Part shown: positions 55,705 to 64,000 of the stretch, piece after piece
Layout: every line of letters begins with the position of its first letter
How positions within the stretch are numbered: the stretch's first letter is position 1
NCBI GenBank assembly: GCA_029378245.1
Contig: JARKIF010000069.1
Coordinates: 62,001 to 126,000 of the forward strand
DNA length: 64,000 nt
Direction of reading: 5' to 3'
Source of the DNA: Roridomyces roridus
Lineage: Eukaryota; Basidiomycota; Agaricomycetes; Agaricales; Mycenaceae
The notes under the pieces: model-generated
Told to the model about the DNA's origin: nothing
Databases searched by the model: none
The model's input: only the letters and a program-made list of their open reading frames with translations
Program-made: the position numbers and the translations under genes

Positions 55705-56066
55705 TCCCGAGACTAGAGACATGGGCTGTCACCGCTCTGACCCGTCATGACGGCCGTGACGGGTCTGACGGGTACCACCCGGCCGTTTTGAGGCCTCGCA
55801 ACATGGTCTGACGGCCGGGTGAGGCCCGTCCGACCTCCCATGACGGCCGTCAGAGCGACGGCCGTCGCCGTCAACGGCCGGGTCGGAGCCCTACGATAGA
55901 CTGCATGTAGTGCGCACATAAGGCACTATTTGTCTCGTCATGGAGCATGTGCATTATTGGGCCACTGGCCAATTAAGTATTGAACGAATTTTGTGATTGC
56001 GAGGCGCTAGAGCCTAATTCGGAGAGAGATCAGAATGATCGCGCATGTCACTTGCCTCTTGCACTC

Positions 56067-57819
56067 ATGTCCTCATCTGCCGAACACGCTACTCTCCCTT
56101 CAGGCCATACCTCCTCCCACTGTACCTCTGCACTACTACCCTCCGCAACTGACGCCGCCCGACTCACGGATATACTACGTTCCACGGTGCTCCCAACCAC
56201 CGAAGACACATATTTGTTCCGCCGCGTCAGCTCCGAGGCTCCTGCAGACCTTGCGGGATACGACGCCGAAATAGAGAGGCTTCAGTCCCTTCTGGGATGC
56301 CTCCAGTCAGAGCGCGAGCTGTTGAGCACGTACACCGAGCGATGTCGGAGCGCACTTTCGCCCATTCGACGTCTGCCCACGGAGCTGCTCACCGAGATCC
56401 TTGATTGGTGCGCGCCCTCCTGTGCGGAATCGATTGAAAACGAAGACACGGCGGATATGGAGCTCGAGCGCCTCGCAAAGACTCATTTGCTTCAATTTTC
56501 CGCTGTATGTCTCATCGTTTTCTTTCTCTTTGCCGAGAGATTGATATCTGAAAGGTATGCTATCGGTGGCACGAAATAGCCATGGGCTCGCCCAAGTTAT
56601 GGTCCACCATCGTGACAGACGCGGACCTCTGGAATGACACAGATATCCGTACGGAGCACCTGCTCCGTCGCCTGGAGCTGAGCCTCGAACGCGGCGCAAA
56701 TTCACCGCTCGTCATGGAGTTGGGGTTACCTCACGAGGACGACGAGTTGCAGTCGTCGATTCTCAAGCTGGTGACCCCGCATGCCACTCGATGGAAGGAT
56801 ATTTATCTCTGGATTGACCCCTCATCCGTCGAATTGCTTGCCCATATGCGAGGCAACTTACCACGCCTCGAGAGTCTCTCGCTCTCCGCGAGTACTGTGG
56901 ACCCGTATCCGCCTGGACCTGCCTTCTTCGATCTGGCTCCCCGACTTACAAGACTCACATTGACCGGATGGCCTTTGAGGCTTCTGGAAATCCCGTGGGG
57001 ACAGCTACTCGACGTGAAATTCATGAACAACGAAGCTAGGGACATCACCTGCGGACTCGACATCTTATCCCTTCTCCAGAAGGGTGCAGAGTACCGGATG
57101 GATATCGACTGCGTTACCATTTCCTTGGGCAATCTTCTTTGGAAGCCGATTGTCTCCCATCTCAGTATCTTCACGATCGGCTTCCCCGGCGTCGTTGACG
57201 ATAGCCTCACCCGTCCCATTCTTCGCAACATGCTGGAGTCGGTCACGATGCCGTGGTTGCGTGAGCTTTACATATGCCGGGATCCCACAGTGACACCATC
57301 CTTCTGGACGAATTCCGCGTTTCTGTCGTTTACAGATCGCTCATCCTTGGGCATGAGCTTGACCCACTTGGAAATCCAACCGGTCGTTCAAGATCAGGAG
57401 CTCATCCAATGTCTCGAGCTCCTGCTCTTACTTCAGCGGCTATGGTTGTGGGATTGCGAAGACCACAACAGACACGCGGTGGTCACCGATTTCCTTCTCG
57501 ACCGACTGGCGTGCACACAAGGCGAGCCGGTTATCGTCCCTGGCCTCGAGTACTGCCATTTCCGAACCATCCTCCGGTTCGGCGATGAATCCTTGCATAG
57601 ATTCATTCGCTTCCGTGCTGGCGACCAGGATTCAGAGGAGACGTTCGAAATCGATTTCACTCTTCCGCCCACCCCCGAGCGGACGTTCTCTCCCAATTTT
57701 CTTGCTCAGATGGAAGAGTTGCAGGCTGAGCGCGAGGGATTCCTTTTTAGCATCCAGGACAATGCGGTGAGTTATTTCAGTTTCTCGTGTGTTTTCGGAA
57801 CTAATAGACCGTGTAGTGA
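56067..57819 (+). CDS. F-box protein, array copy 3
   Basis: Exons 56067-56504 and 56555-57766 and a third exon starting with the stop TGA at 57817; both introns are 50 nt. The protein has about 550 residues and no damage is visible. It shows a coiled coil (YDAEIERLQSLLGCLQSERE), the F-box (LSPIRRLPTELLTEILDWC), the junction LLQFSAVCYRWHEIAMGSPK, and an LRR-like region ending in FLFSIQDNA. The upstream 150 bp are nearly identical to those of copy 2, so the whole unit was duplicated. The left flank is the outer transposon. It is the most divergent of the three copies in exon 2. Substrate is unknown. Confidence 0.85.
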
Positions 57820-57970
57820 CGACAGATTGGCGAGGCAAAGAAAAGAAGGGTCTCTAAGCCAGCAGCCGGCTGGGATATGTAGGGTAGGATAGGATCAGTA
57901 GTCTACACCTTGACGAGGAAGCGACATCATTCTGACATCTGAGTCACTCGGAGCATCTCGGTACCAGACC

Positions 57971-58705
57971 ATGACCTCTTCACTCACCATCGCAGTCTGC
58001 ATCTGCGACGATGTCTTCCTTTCTGACTTTATCACCCCCATGGAACTCATCTCAACCCTCAACGAGGACCACACTCGCCTCGGATTAAAAGAAGCTCCTC
58101 CCGTACGCGTCGAGATCGATTACCTCGCCCCGACGATGGACCCAGTCCGAGCCATGCGCCGTCTCGCGCCCACGATCAACCCGACCCTCACTTACGCCAG
58201 TGCACTTGCTGCAGGCAAGCAATTCGACATCCTCTGGCTCCCTGCTGGCAAAGGCCCCGACGCGCAAGGCAGACACACCATTCCAGACGAGGAAATCGCG
58301 TTCATCGCACAGCAAGCCCTGGGCGCCAAGTACGTCATGTCCGTCTGTACGGGCTCCTTCCAGCTGGCCCTCGCGGGTGCCTTGTCGGGAAAACGCGCGA
58401 CGACGAACAAATCTGACTACCACCTCGTGACGGTGACATTCAATACGCTCGGGGTTTACTTATAATTCTGAACGATCCCTCAGGCAAGTACACCCAAGGA
58501 CATCCAGTGGGTACCCTCGGCACGTTGGGTCGTCGACGGAAATGTCTGGACCAGCTCGGGTGTCACTGCGGGCTCGGATATGGCTCTCGCCTTCTTGGCG
58601 CACATCGCCGGGGTCGATTTTGCACGCACTGTCCGAGGCATCTTCGAGATACCCGAGGTGACCGACAAGGACGATCCGTTCGCTGCTTGGTATGGGCTGG
58701 TTTAA
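57971..58705 (+). CDS. DJ-1/PfpI-family (ThiJ-like) protein
   Basis: Exons 57971-58432 and 58484-58705, a 51-nt intron, 227 residues, close to the usual length of the family. The nucleophile elbow is SVCTGS with Cys126. The following GALSGKRATTNKSDYH is the fungal version in which ATTNK replaces ATTHW, so the partner His is not at the usual place. The acidic residue that pairs with the Cys may be in MELIS near the N-terminus. The C-terminal part has VDGNVWTSSGVTAGSDMALA, typical of the family. The likely location is the cytosol. Members act as glyoxalases, amidases or isonitrile hydratases; I cannot tell which. The first Gly of the donor could also be 58427, two codons earlier, without changing the frame. 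Confidence 0.88.
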
Positions 58706-58759
58706 TTGCAGTAGATCGATCTTGGTCACGAAGGAATTTTAAAGTCTCGTTGTAGAAGG

Positions 58760-60340
58760 ACCCGTTCGATTCGGGCTCAGGCTATGTGGTGGTCACACCG
58801 AGTGTTTATTTTTGCGCAGTTCAAACGAAAACCACCCAATCCTGACGAAGAAATCAAGTTCAAATTTGAGAACCTGGTTGCGGGCGGCCGCGACATTCAT
58901 GTCCAACATCTTGGTGGGTTCCCTGTTCGACTCGGGGCCGGGCTATTGAAATGGTCCAGCGAGGTTTTTCCCCCCTTCTCCGACGCCTTCTCGGGTTCTG
59001 GGACAGAAAACTGGCACCAGAAATCAAAGCTGGAGTTGTCGAGTATTCACCAGGTTCGAGAGACAGCGTTCCGAACCCTGGGCGGTCGGGTCCGCACCCA
59101 CTTCTGGTTCGCCTCGGAGAAACATACATACACCCGTTCGACTCGGGGCCATGGTATGAGTGGCATCGAGTGCTGATTTTTTTGCGGATCCCACAGTTCA
59201 GACAAAAACCACTCAATCCCGATTCCCGACGCAGAAACCAGATTCAACCTTCAGAGCCTAGTTGCGGATCGCCCGCACTCACACATCATGTCCTCGACGT
59301 CATATTGAATTGTCGGTGGGTTACCTGTTCGACTCAGGGCCGGGCTATGTATGATCTTCCGGACGCCAGTGAGAAGTTTTTTTCTTCTCCTTGCTCCGAC
59401 GCCTTCTCGTGTTCTCTGACAACAATGTAGCGCCGGAAATCGGAGCTTTTGGCTGGAGTTGCGATCGAATATTCATCAGGCTCGAAGTAGAGAATCTCGA
59501 CCCTGGTCGCGGGCGGTCCGCACCCACTCCAAATGATTTGTTGGTACGGATGAATTCTACTCCTGGGCACACCCGTTCGACTCGGTACCAGGGCATGTAG
59601 GATGAGAACCAGCTTTTTGCATTTTACCCAATTCCCCCAGTTCAGACGAAAAAGTATCGTTCATGGTGAAGAAACCAAGCTCAACCTCCAGAGCCTGGTT
59701 GCGGTACTCCGTGGGTTACCTGTTCGATTCAGGGCCGAGTCATTGCCCATGTGCATCGGGTAGATTCATTTTTTCACTGACGTCTCTTCGCGTTCACTCT
59801 GAGCTCAGCTGAAATCCATATTTAATTAGACTGGAGTTTGAGGTACAGATTCACGAACCCTGGTAGCGGCCGGATCCCCACCCCAAACGATAGCAACTAC
59901 AATGAGTTGGTGGGTACACCCGTTCCACTCGGGACCAGGCCTTGTGTTGAAAGTGCACAAGCTTTTTGCATTTTTACCAGATTCCTACAGTTCAGACAAA
60001 TAATTGTTCATGGCAAAGAAACCAAGTTCAACCTCCAGAGCTTGGTTACGGATGGCTGCACTCACATAACGTTGGCAAGTTCTTCCAATCGTGCTCAGTG
60101 GGTTCCTGTTCGACTCAGGGCCGGGCTATTAGAATTCACGGATTTTTCCCTGCCAGTGAGTTTTTTTCGTGTTCTCTGACAACAAAGTGACACCGGAAAT
60201 CAAAGCTCTTAACTGGAGTTGTCGAACCAGGCTCGACGTAGAGATTTCTGAACCTGGTAGCGGTTGGACCGCGCCCACTGAAAATTCGAGATACCGGAAG
60301 AATTATCTGGTGGGCACACCCGTTCGACTCGGGACCAGGT
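58760..60340 (+). repeat. Tandem array of tRNA T-arm-containing units
   Basis: About four units of 0.39-0.40 kb. Each has two motifs of the type CCCGTTCGACTCGGG or CCTGTTCGACTCAGGGCC followed by GGCTAT. The second type recurs at about 58925, 59325, 59720 and 60108; the first at about 58765, 59135, 59573, 59925 and 60320. Other shared blocks are GTTCTCTGACAACAA and CCGGAAATC(A/G)(A/G)AGCT, and GAGCCTGGTTGCGG. The motifs fold as a T-arm (4-5 bp stem, TTCGACT loop), but no complete tRNA is present. It looks like a tandemly amplified tRNA-derived SINE. No gene is seen within it. Confidence 0.7.
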
Positions 60341-60654
60341 TGTGCAACGGATCTGTGGCCACTTTTTTGTTCCTTCCATGTTCAGCGTTCAACCTCCTCC
60401 CATCTCTCACCTCCCCCGAGTCCCAGTCAACCTTTCTCGACTTCCTCGCCACCGCAGATCCAATACAAGGAATTACTTTATTCATCCACAAATTCCAACC
60501 CATGAGACTATGTACATTACATCTGTATATAATTGAATATTCTGTATCAAAAAGAAAGAAAAGGAAATTGCAGGAGAGAGAGTCGGGATGTAGGAAAGAT
60601 GATGACGACACAAGACAGCAGCAACATTGCACACAAGACACACACAACACCGAT

Positions 60655-61838
60655 TCAGAGCTCCACCTCCCAGTCTACAGGCGGCAGCTCAGCAAACCTC
60701 CACCCGCCCGCAGCGCCAGGGACAGGTGTAGGCAGCGCACTCTCGTCAAACTCCTCCTCCTCCTCCCCGTTGGGCTGAGCGGCGAAGCCGAGAGCGGGGA
60801 GAGGCGCCGCACGACCATCGACGCCGTCGTACGTGAATTCCTCGTCATCTTCGTCCTCATCTTCGTCCTCGTCATCGTACTCTTCGTCATCTTCCTCTTC
60901 ATCGTCATCCTCCAAATCAACCCAAGTCTCCTCGTCCTCCTCGCCATCCTCAAACGGCCCGTCCTGGAGAAGTGAAGCCAACAAGACACGCTGTCTCTCT
61001 TGCTCGTTCTCAGGGAGAGAGGACAACGGCGGGGCTGGGACGCGAATGGGGATACCCGGCGGGGAACGCGGGGTGGCAGTCTGGGGCGCGGGGAACAGGC
61101 CCTTGACGGGCGACCGCCGCCGGCGAGTAGAGAGAACAGAGGGTTTGGCCATCGTCGTGCGCACGATTTTGGTTTTGGTCGTCGTGATTGTGGGAGGCGT
61201 GAAGGAGGTGATGGTCGGACTTGGGGATGCGGGTGGGGGAGGGATAGACAAGGACGTAGCGAGTGACGCAGGCGACGTCGGTGCTGGCGTGGAAGGACAC
61301 GGTGGCATGGCACTACGCACGCATATGGTCTCGTTCGGGTTGAAGGAGGCTAGACGGGCGTTGGTGAGCACGGCAAATGCGCCAGTGGTGTTGGCAGTAG
61401 TATTGGGGGAATGAGGGCTGTGTGGCACCGACGGTCTAACAGGCGACGTCGGGTGGCAATGGGTGTGGCCATGACGCGGTGGCGGCGACTGCGAAAAAAA
61501 GTCAGTTTCAAATTCGAGGATATTTCAAAGACCCCAGAAAAAATGACGCACCTGATAGCATCGTCGCATGGACCGCATCCCGTCGAGGTCGCTCCACTCG
61601 AATTTGACGTGACGGAACGAGTAGAGCAGCGAGAGGCGCTGTTCCTGGGGTTTTTGTGTCGCGTGAGGTCTCAGTGTGGGGTAGGTGGCAGAAGCAGACG
61701 TACCTCGGTAAACTTGAGCGCTTCTGCGTCCTCTATCCGCTGCTCGTTCTCCATCTCCAACAGCCGCTGCTTTCGCAAGGCGGCACGCGACGGGGCCTCG
61801 ACGGCGGGTGGGTGGCGGAGTGGGCTGGTCATGGCCAT
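60655..61838 (-). CDS. Hypothetical acidic, Pro/Ser-rich protein
   Basis: Exons 61704-61838, 61552-61644 and 60655-61488 join into 353 residues. The N-terminal block is conserved-looking and helical (ALRKQRLLEMENEQRIEDAE, then EEQRLSLLYSFRHVKFEWSD). The middle is Ser/Thr/Pro-rich and contains STRRRRSPVKG, a possible nuclear signal and Cdk-type site. Residues about 240-310 are almost all Asp/Glu, and the end reads GGWRFAELPPVDWEVEL. The start is the first ATG, 61838. I do not recognise the family. The strongly acidic stretch suggests a chromatin or histone-binding role, but that is a guess from composition only. Confidence 0.75.
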
Positions 61839-62480
61839 CGGAAACTGGTTTGTGTGTGGACTAGAGGGAGAGTGGGAGTAGGTTGTTTTCGTTGGCGTGG
61901 GTCGTAGCGGGTTTTCGTATATACGTTTTCTTGCCAGGCAAGGAGAGTAGAAGATTGTAGACGGTGTGTGGAGAAGAAGAGAGCGGACTTTGTTTGGTTC
62001 TTTGCTTGTTGCTGGGCAACCATCAACAAACGTTGGACTAGTCCCCTTTTGGACAATGGCCAGCCCGTCTCGGCTGCAAAAGACCAGTGCCGCACTGCCA
62101 CTGCCGCTCTCCTCTTGCGGTCTTTTGTTCGTCGTTCAGACTCCAATTCCCTCCTCTTATCCTCGTCTCTCCTCCGAAGTTCAAAGCCTCGTGGGTGGCC
62201 AGCTGGCACCAGACTCCCATCTCCTTGGGTCTATCAACACGACTCTCCGCCTATCATTCTTCGCCGGCGTCCACCACTGATTCTAGTCTAACCTCCAAAA
62301 TATTGCTGCGCAACGGACCCTGGTGTTTCACGACCAGCTCTCTTCACACCAAACGTCCAACGTCGAGCGGGTTGGGGTCTGGACTCTCCACCTTGTTTCT
62401 TTCCGCCGGCGACTTCTGGATTTTCGGAGGATCTGCAAAGCTCTCACAGTCCGCCGATCAACCCCGTCGGGCACCAATCC
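61839..62480. other. Upstream of the acidic-protein gene, no gene recognised
   Basis: About 0.64 kb that should contain the promoter of the minus-strand gene ending at 61838. Pyrimidine-rich frames on the plus strand show no family resemblance. No repeat or RNA gene is seen before the tRNA-like segment at 62527. Confidence 0.45.
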
Positions 62481-62526
62481 ACGGTGGCATATCCACCACG
62501 CAATACGTTGAACACCCGGAACGAAA

Positions 62527-62592
62527 GAGCCTAAGCCTCGTAGGTGCGCACCGCTAAGGCATGCTCGGCGGGGTTCGAATCCCCCTAGGCTC
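62527..62592 (+). repeat. Incomplete tRNA-like sequence
   Basis: 66 nt bounded by a perfect 7-bp pair GAGCCTA/TAGGCTC and containing a B-box and T-arm (GGGGTTCGAATCCCC). With about 6-8 nt too few and no acceptable D-arm or anticodon arm, it is not a working tRNA gene. It is probably a tRNA relic or the head of the SINE-like repeats that follow. Confidence 0.5.
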
Positions 62593-62799
62593 CTGCGCTT
62601 GTCGCGTCCCCGTTCTTGTTGGATCGATATCTTTTGCTCTAGCTGGTGGGTTGCTCGTCTGGAATGATTGAATCAGATTCAGACCCCGCGTTGGGATTGT
62701 GGCCTCAAGGCCGTAAGTATCCCCATACTCGGCGCATATATATTCGGCCCCCAACTCCCTTCTACAGAGGCCTGCAGGCGCGCCGAGCACCCAGAGTAC

Positions 62800-64000
62800 T
62801 GCATGCGTTGCTTGTTGAATGTGCTCGGCGGGGGGTTCGATTTCCTCTCAGGCCCATGGTGCCGTTGGCGAGCCTTGTTCGATTTTTTTGTCCCCAGGGG
62901 AGCCAAGGTCTCGGCGAACCTGGATCGGAAGAGGCCAATTCCAATTTGCTATGCGTTGTTCTCCCTCTGGCCTCGCTGACTCTATTTGTTGATAAAAATT
63001 TGGGGTACGCTCGCAAGCACATGCGCATTCCCAAGACCCGAGTCGAACGGGTACGTTACCGAGAAACTTGACCAACTGCTCCTGCTCACCATTCCAACCA
63101 AAGACTTCTCGGCGCTCAACATTCTACTTGTAGGTGCAGATGATTTGGAACAATGTATGGAGACCAGTAGCTGCCCGTCCACATTTTATGGAATCCAAGT
63201 GGTCGTTGTGAGTGACATTTGACCTCGAGCATCTGGGTAATTTGGATTCGGAACAGTCCGCATTTTTGAAAATCGAGTGTTGGAATTGGCGTTTACATTC
63301 ACGTCCATAGTACATACCATAAGTTGTGTGCACTCCCGCAATCAGTCAATGCTCGTATTCAACATCTAACTGGTGTCAAGACAGGCCTTCAGGTGCCGAG
63401 TACCGTGCATTAGCAGATCTGGGTGTTGAATGTGCTCGGCGGGGGGTTCGATTCCCTTCGGGCCCTTGTGCTCAAAGTGGTGTAGGTCTTTTTGGTGCAC
63501 GTGAACAGTGAGTATACCCACAATTCCGGCGAATCTGACTCGGAAGAGCCCAATTCCCATCTGCTTTGCCGTTTGGATCTTCTTCTCCCTCTTCTGACTC
63601 CATTCGTTGATAAAAAGTTCACTTCATTACAAAACATAGGCCCCCAAGACCCGAATCGAACGGGTACGTCTCGGGCTCAGTTACTTTGTTGGAATCAAAC
63701 TCAACGTGTGCTGTTTTCGAGTGGGGCAGCACCGTCAACGCGGCGGGAGTTTGATTCCCCTCAGGCCCGTGTGGTCGTCAGCGTTGATTTTTGGGCACCA
63801 CTGCAGCCAAGAGTTCGGCGAACCTGGCTCAGAAGGCCCTCTTCTGACTGCATTCGTTGATAAAAAAAAGTAGGCATTTCCAGCCAATATTGTTATGCGC
63901 GAGACCTGAGTCGAACGGGTACGTCAGCAAAACTTCGACATTCCTTCGGTTGCACAAACCAGTGCGAAAACGCGGACCCAGTTCCAATCTCCCTGGTTCA
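62800..64000. repeat. tRNA-like SINE repeats, running off the window
   Basis: Three related units of about 0.35-0.6 kb. Each begins with GGCGGG(G)GTTCGATTCCC-like sequence followed by CAGGCCC (about 62828, 63438 and 63745). Each continues with GGCGAACCTGG(A/C)TC.GAAG and TTCGTTGATAAAAA, and ends with an inverted T-arm (GACCCGAGTCGAACGGGTACG and variants at about 63036, 63648 and 63902). Start and end motifs are both tRNA-like but in opposite orientation. No open gene or complete tRNA is visible. Confidence 0.6.

Larger units (their letters stand above)
49475..55715. mobile_element. Inner 6.2-kb element: DUF6589 protein plus RecQ-like helicase
   Basis: The 9-bp direct repeat GAGACATGG lies at 49466-49474 and 55716-55724. 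The bounded sequence starts TAGTC and ends GACTA. Close to each end is a 37-bp inverted repeat (49501-49537 and 55596-55632; it begins AAAGGGCGTGCCGGACC) with one mismatch, extended outward by a weaker match containing TAGT(T/A)AACACG. Between the repeats are just two convergent genes: the DUF6589 protein (49652-52988) and the helicase (53012-55512), with only 23 bp between their stop codons. Both frames are intact. The right end has an extra 54-bp hairpin. The compact two-gene layout inside inverted repeats and a duplication indicates an autonomous DNA transposon. The transposase is inferred, not shown. Confidence 0.75.
49111..55893. mobile_element. Outer terminal-inverted-repeat element, interrupted
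   Basis: Ends are TAGGGCTCCGACCCG at both termini in inverted orientation (15 bp perfect, 19 of 20 when extended). The 8-bp direct repeat CGATAGAC flanks it at 49103-49110 and 55894-55901. The same site without insertion is present in the neighbouring array unit at 47141 (CGATAGAC followed directly by TGCATG). Both arms (49111-49474 and 55725-55893) are packed with GACGGGT and GACGGCC motifs in both orientations, probably transposase-binding repeats. The arms total about 0.53 kb and encode nothing, so this was a short non-autonomous element before another one inserted into it. An 8-bp duplication fits hAT-like or KDZ-like superfamilies; I cannot decide between them. Confidence 0.8.

Noticed and set aside
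49111..55893. A single 6.8-kb transposon carrying both genes
   Set aside because: Two independent sets of ends and two different direct repeats (8 bp outside, 9 bp inside) fit a nested insertion better. Kept open as a test in the findings.
60833..61414. Plus-strand Ser-rich frame of 193 codons
   Set aside because: It is the antisense of the Asp/Glu run of the gene at 60655-61838; the Ser runs are a by-product of GA-rich codons.
62527..62592. Functional tRNA gene
   Set aside because: The acceptor stem and T-arm look good, but the sequence is too short and has no proper D-arm or anticodon arm.
1..64000. CRISPR arrays, operons, ribosome binding sites, prophage or attachment sites
   Set aside because: The window is eukaryotic nuclear DNA; nothing of this kind is present.

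Overview
The window is from the nuclear genome of a basidiomycete fungus, most likely an agaricomycete (mushroom-forming) species. The evidence is base composition near 50% GC, many genes split by introns of about 47-55 nt, several F-box/leucine-rich-repeat-like genes of the mushroom type, a DUF6534 membrane protein, a Zn2Cys6 regulator with a fungal-specific transcription factor domain, and a four-RRM Nrd1-like protein. Exon structures below were assembled by hand from frame continuity and GT..AG borders. Coordinates are good to the base where two reading frames join cleanly and approximate elsewhere.

0-25 kb is gene-dense and mostly on the minus strand: a partial F-box gene at the left edge, a second F-box gene, a small conserved hypothetical protein, a Zn2Cys6 transcription factor, a tandem pair of paralogous membrane proteins, and two more F-box genes. 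A decayed PROPPIN (Atg18-like) relic follows, then a plus-strand DHA2-type MFS transporter facing a conserved nuclear hypothetical protein.

27-36 kb is rearranged. It holds a DUF6534 gene with a 494-bp MITE in one intron, two SH3-domain loci (the second with two SH3 domains), one complete and one truncated copy of another gene, a stray 3' fragment of a DUF6534 gene, and a second MITE. 37.3-40.3 kb is the Nrd1-like RNA-binding protein.

40-58 kb is a repeat-rich F-box cluster: one decayed F-box gene, tRNA-like SINE repeats, then a tandem array of two apparently intact copies, one frameshifted copy and one fragment. Two insertions are resolved by their target-site duplications. An 867-bp element sits exactly at the start codon of the first array copy. 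Between copies two and three there is a nested pair: a roughly 0.5-kb terminal-inverted-repeat element interrupted by a 6.2-kb element. The 6.2-kb element carries only two genes, a DUF6589-type protein and, convergently, a RecQ-like superfamily 2 helicase. I consider it the best candidate for an undescribed mobile system here.

58-64 kb contains a DJ-1/PfpI-family gene, a tandem array of about 0.39-kb units bearing tRNA T-arm-like motifs, a hypothetical acidic protein, and another set of tRNA-like repeats running to the window edge.
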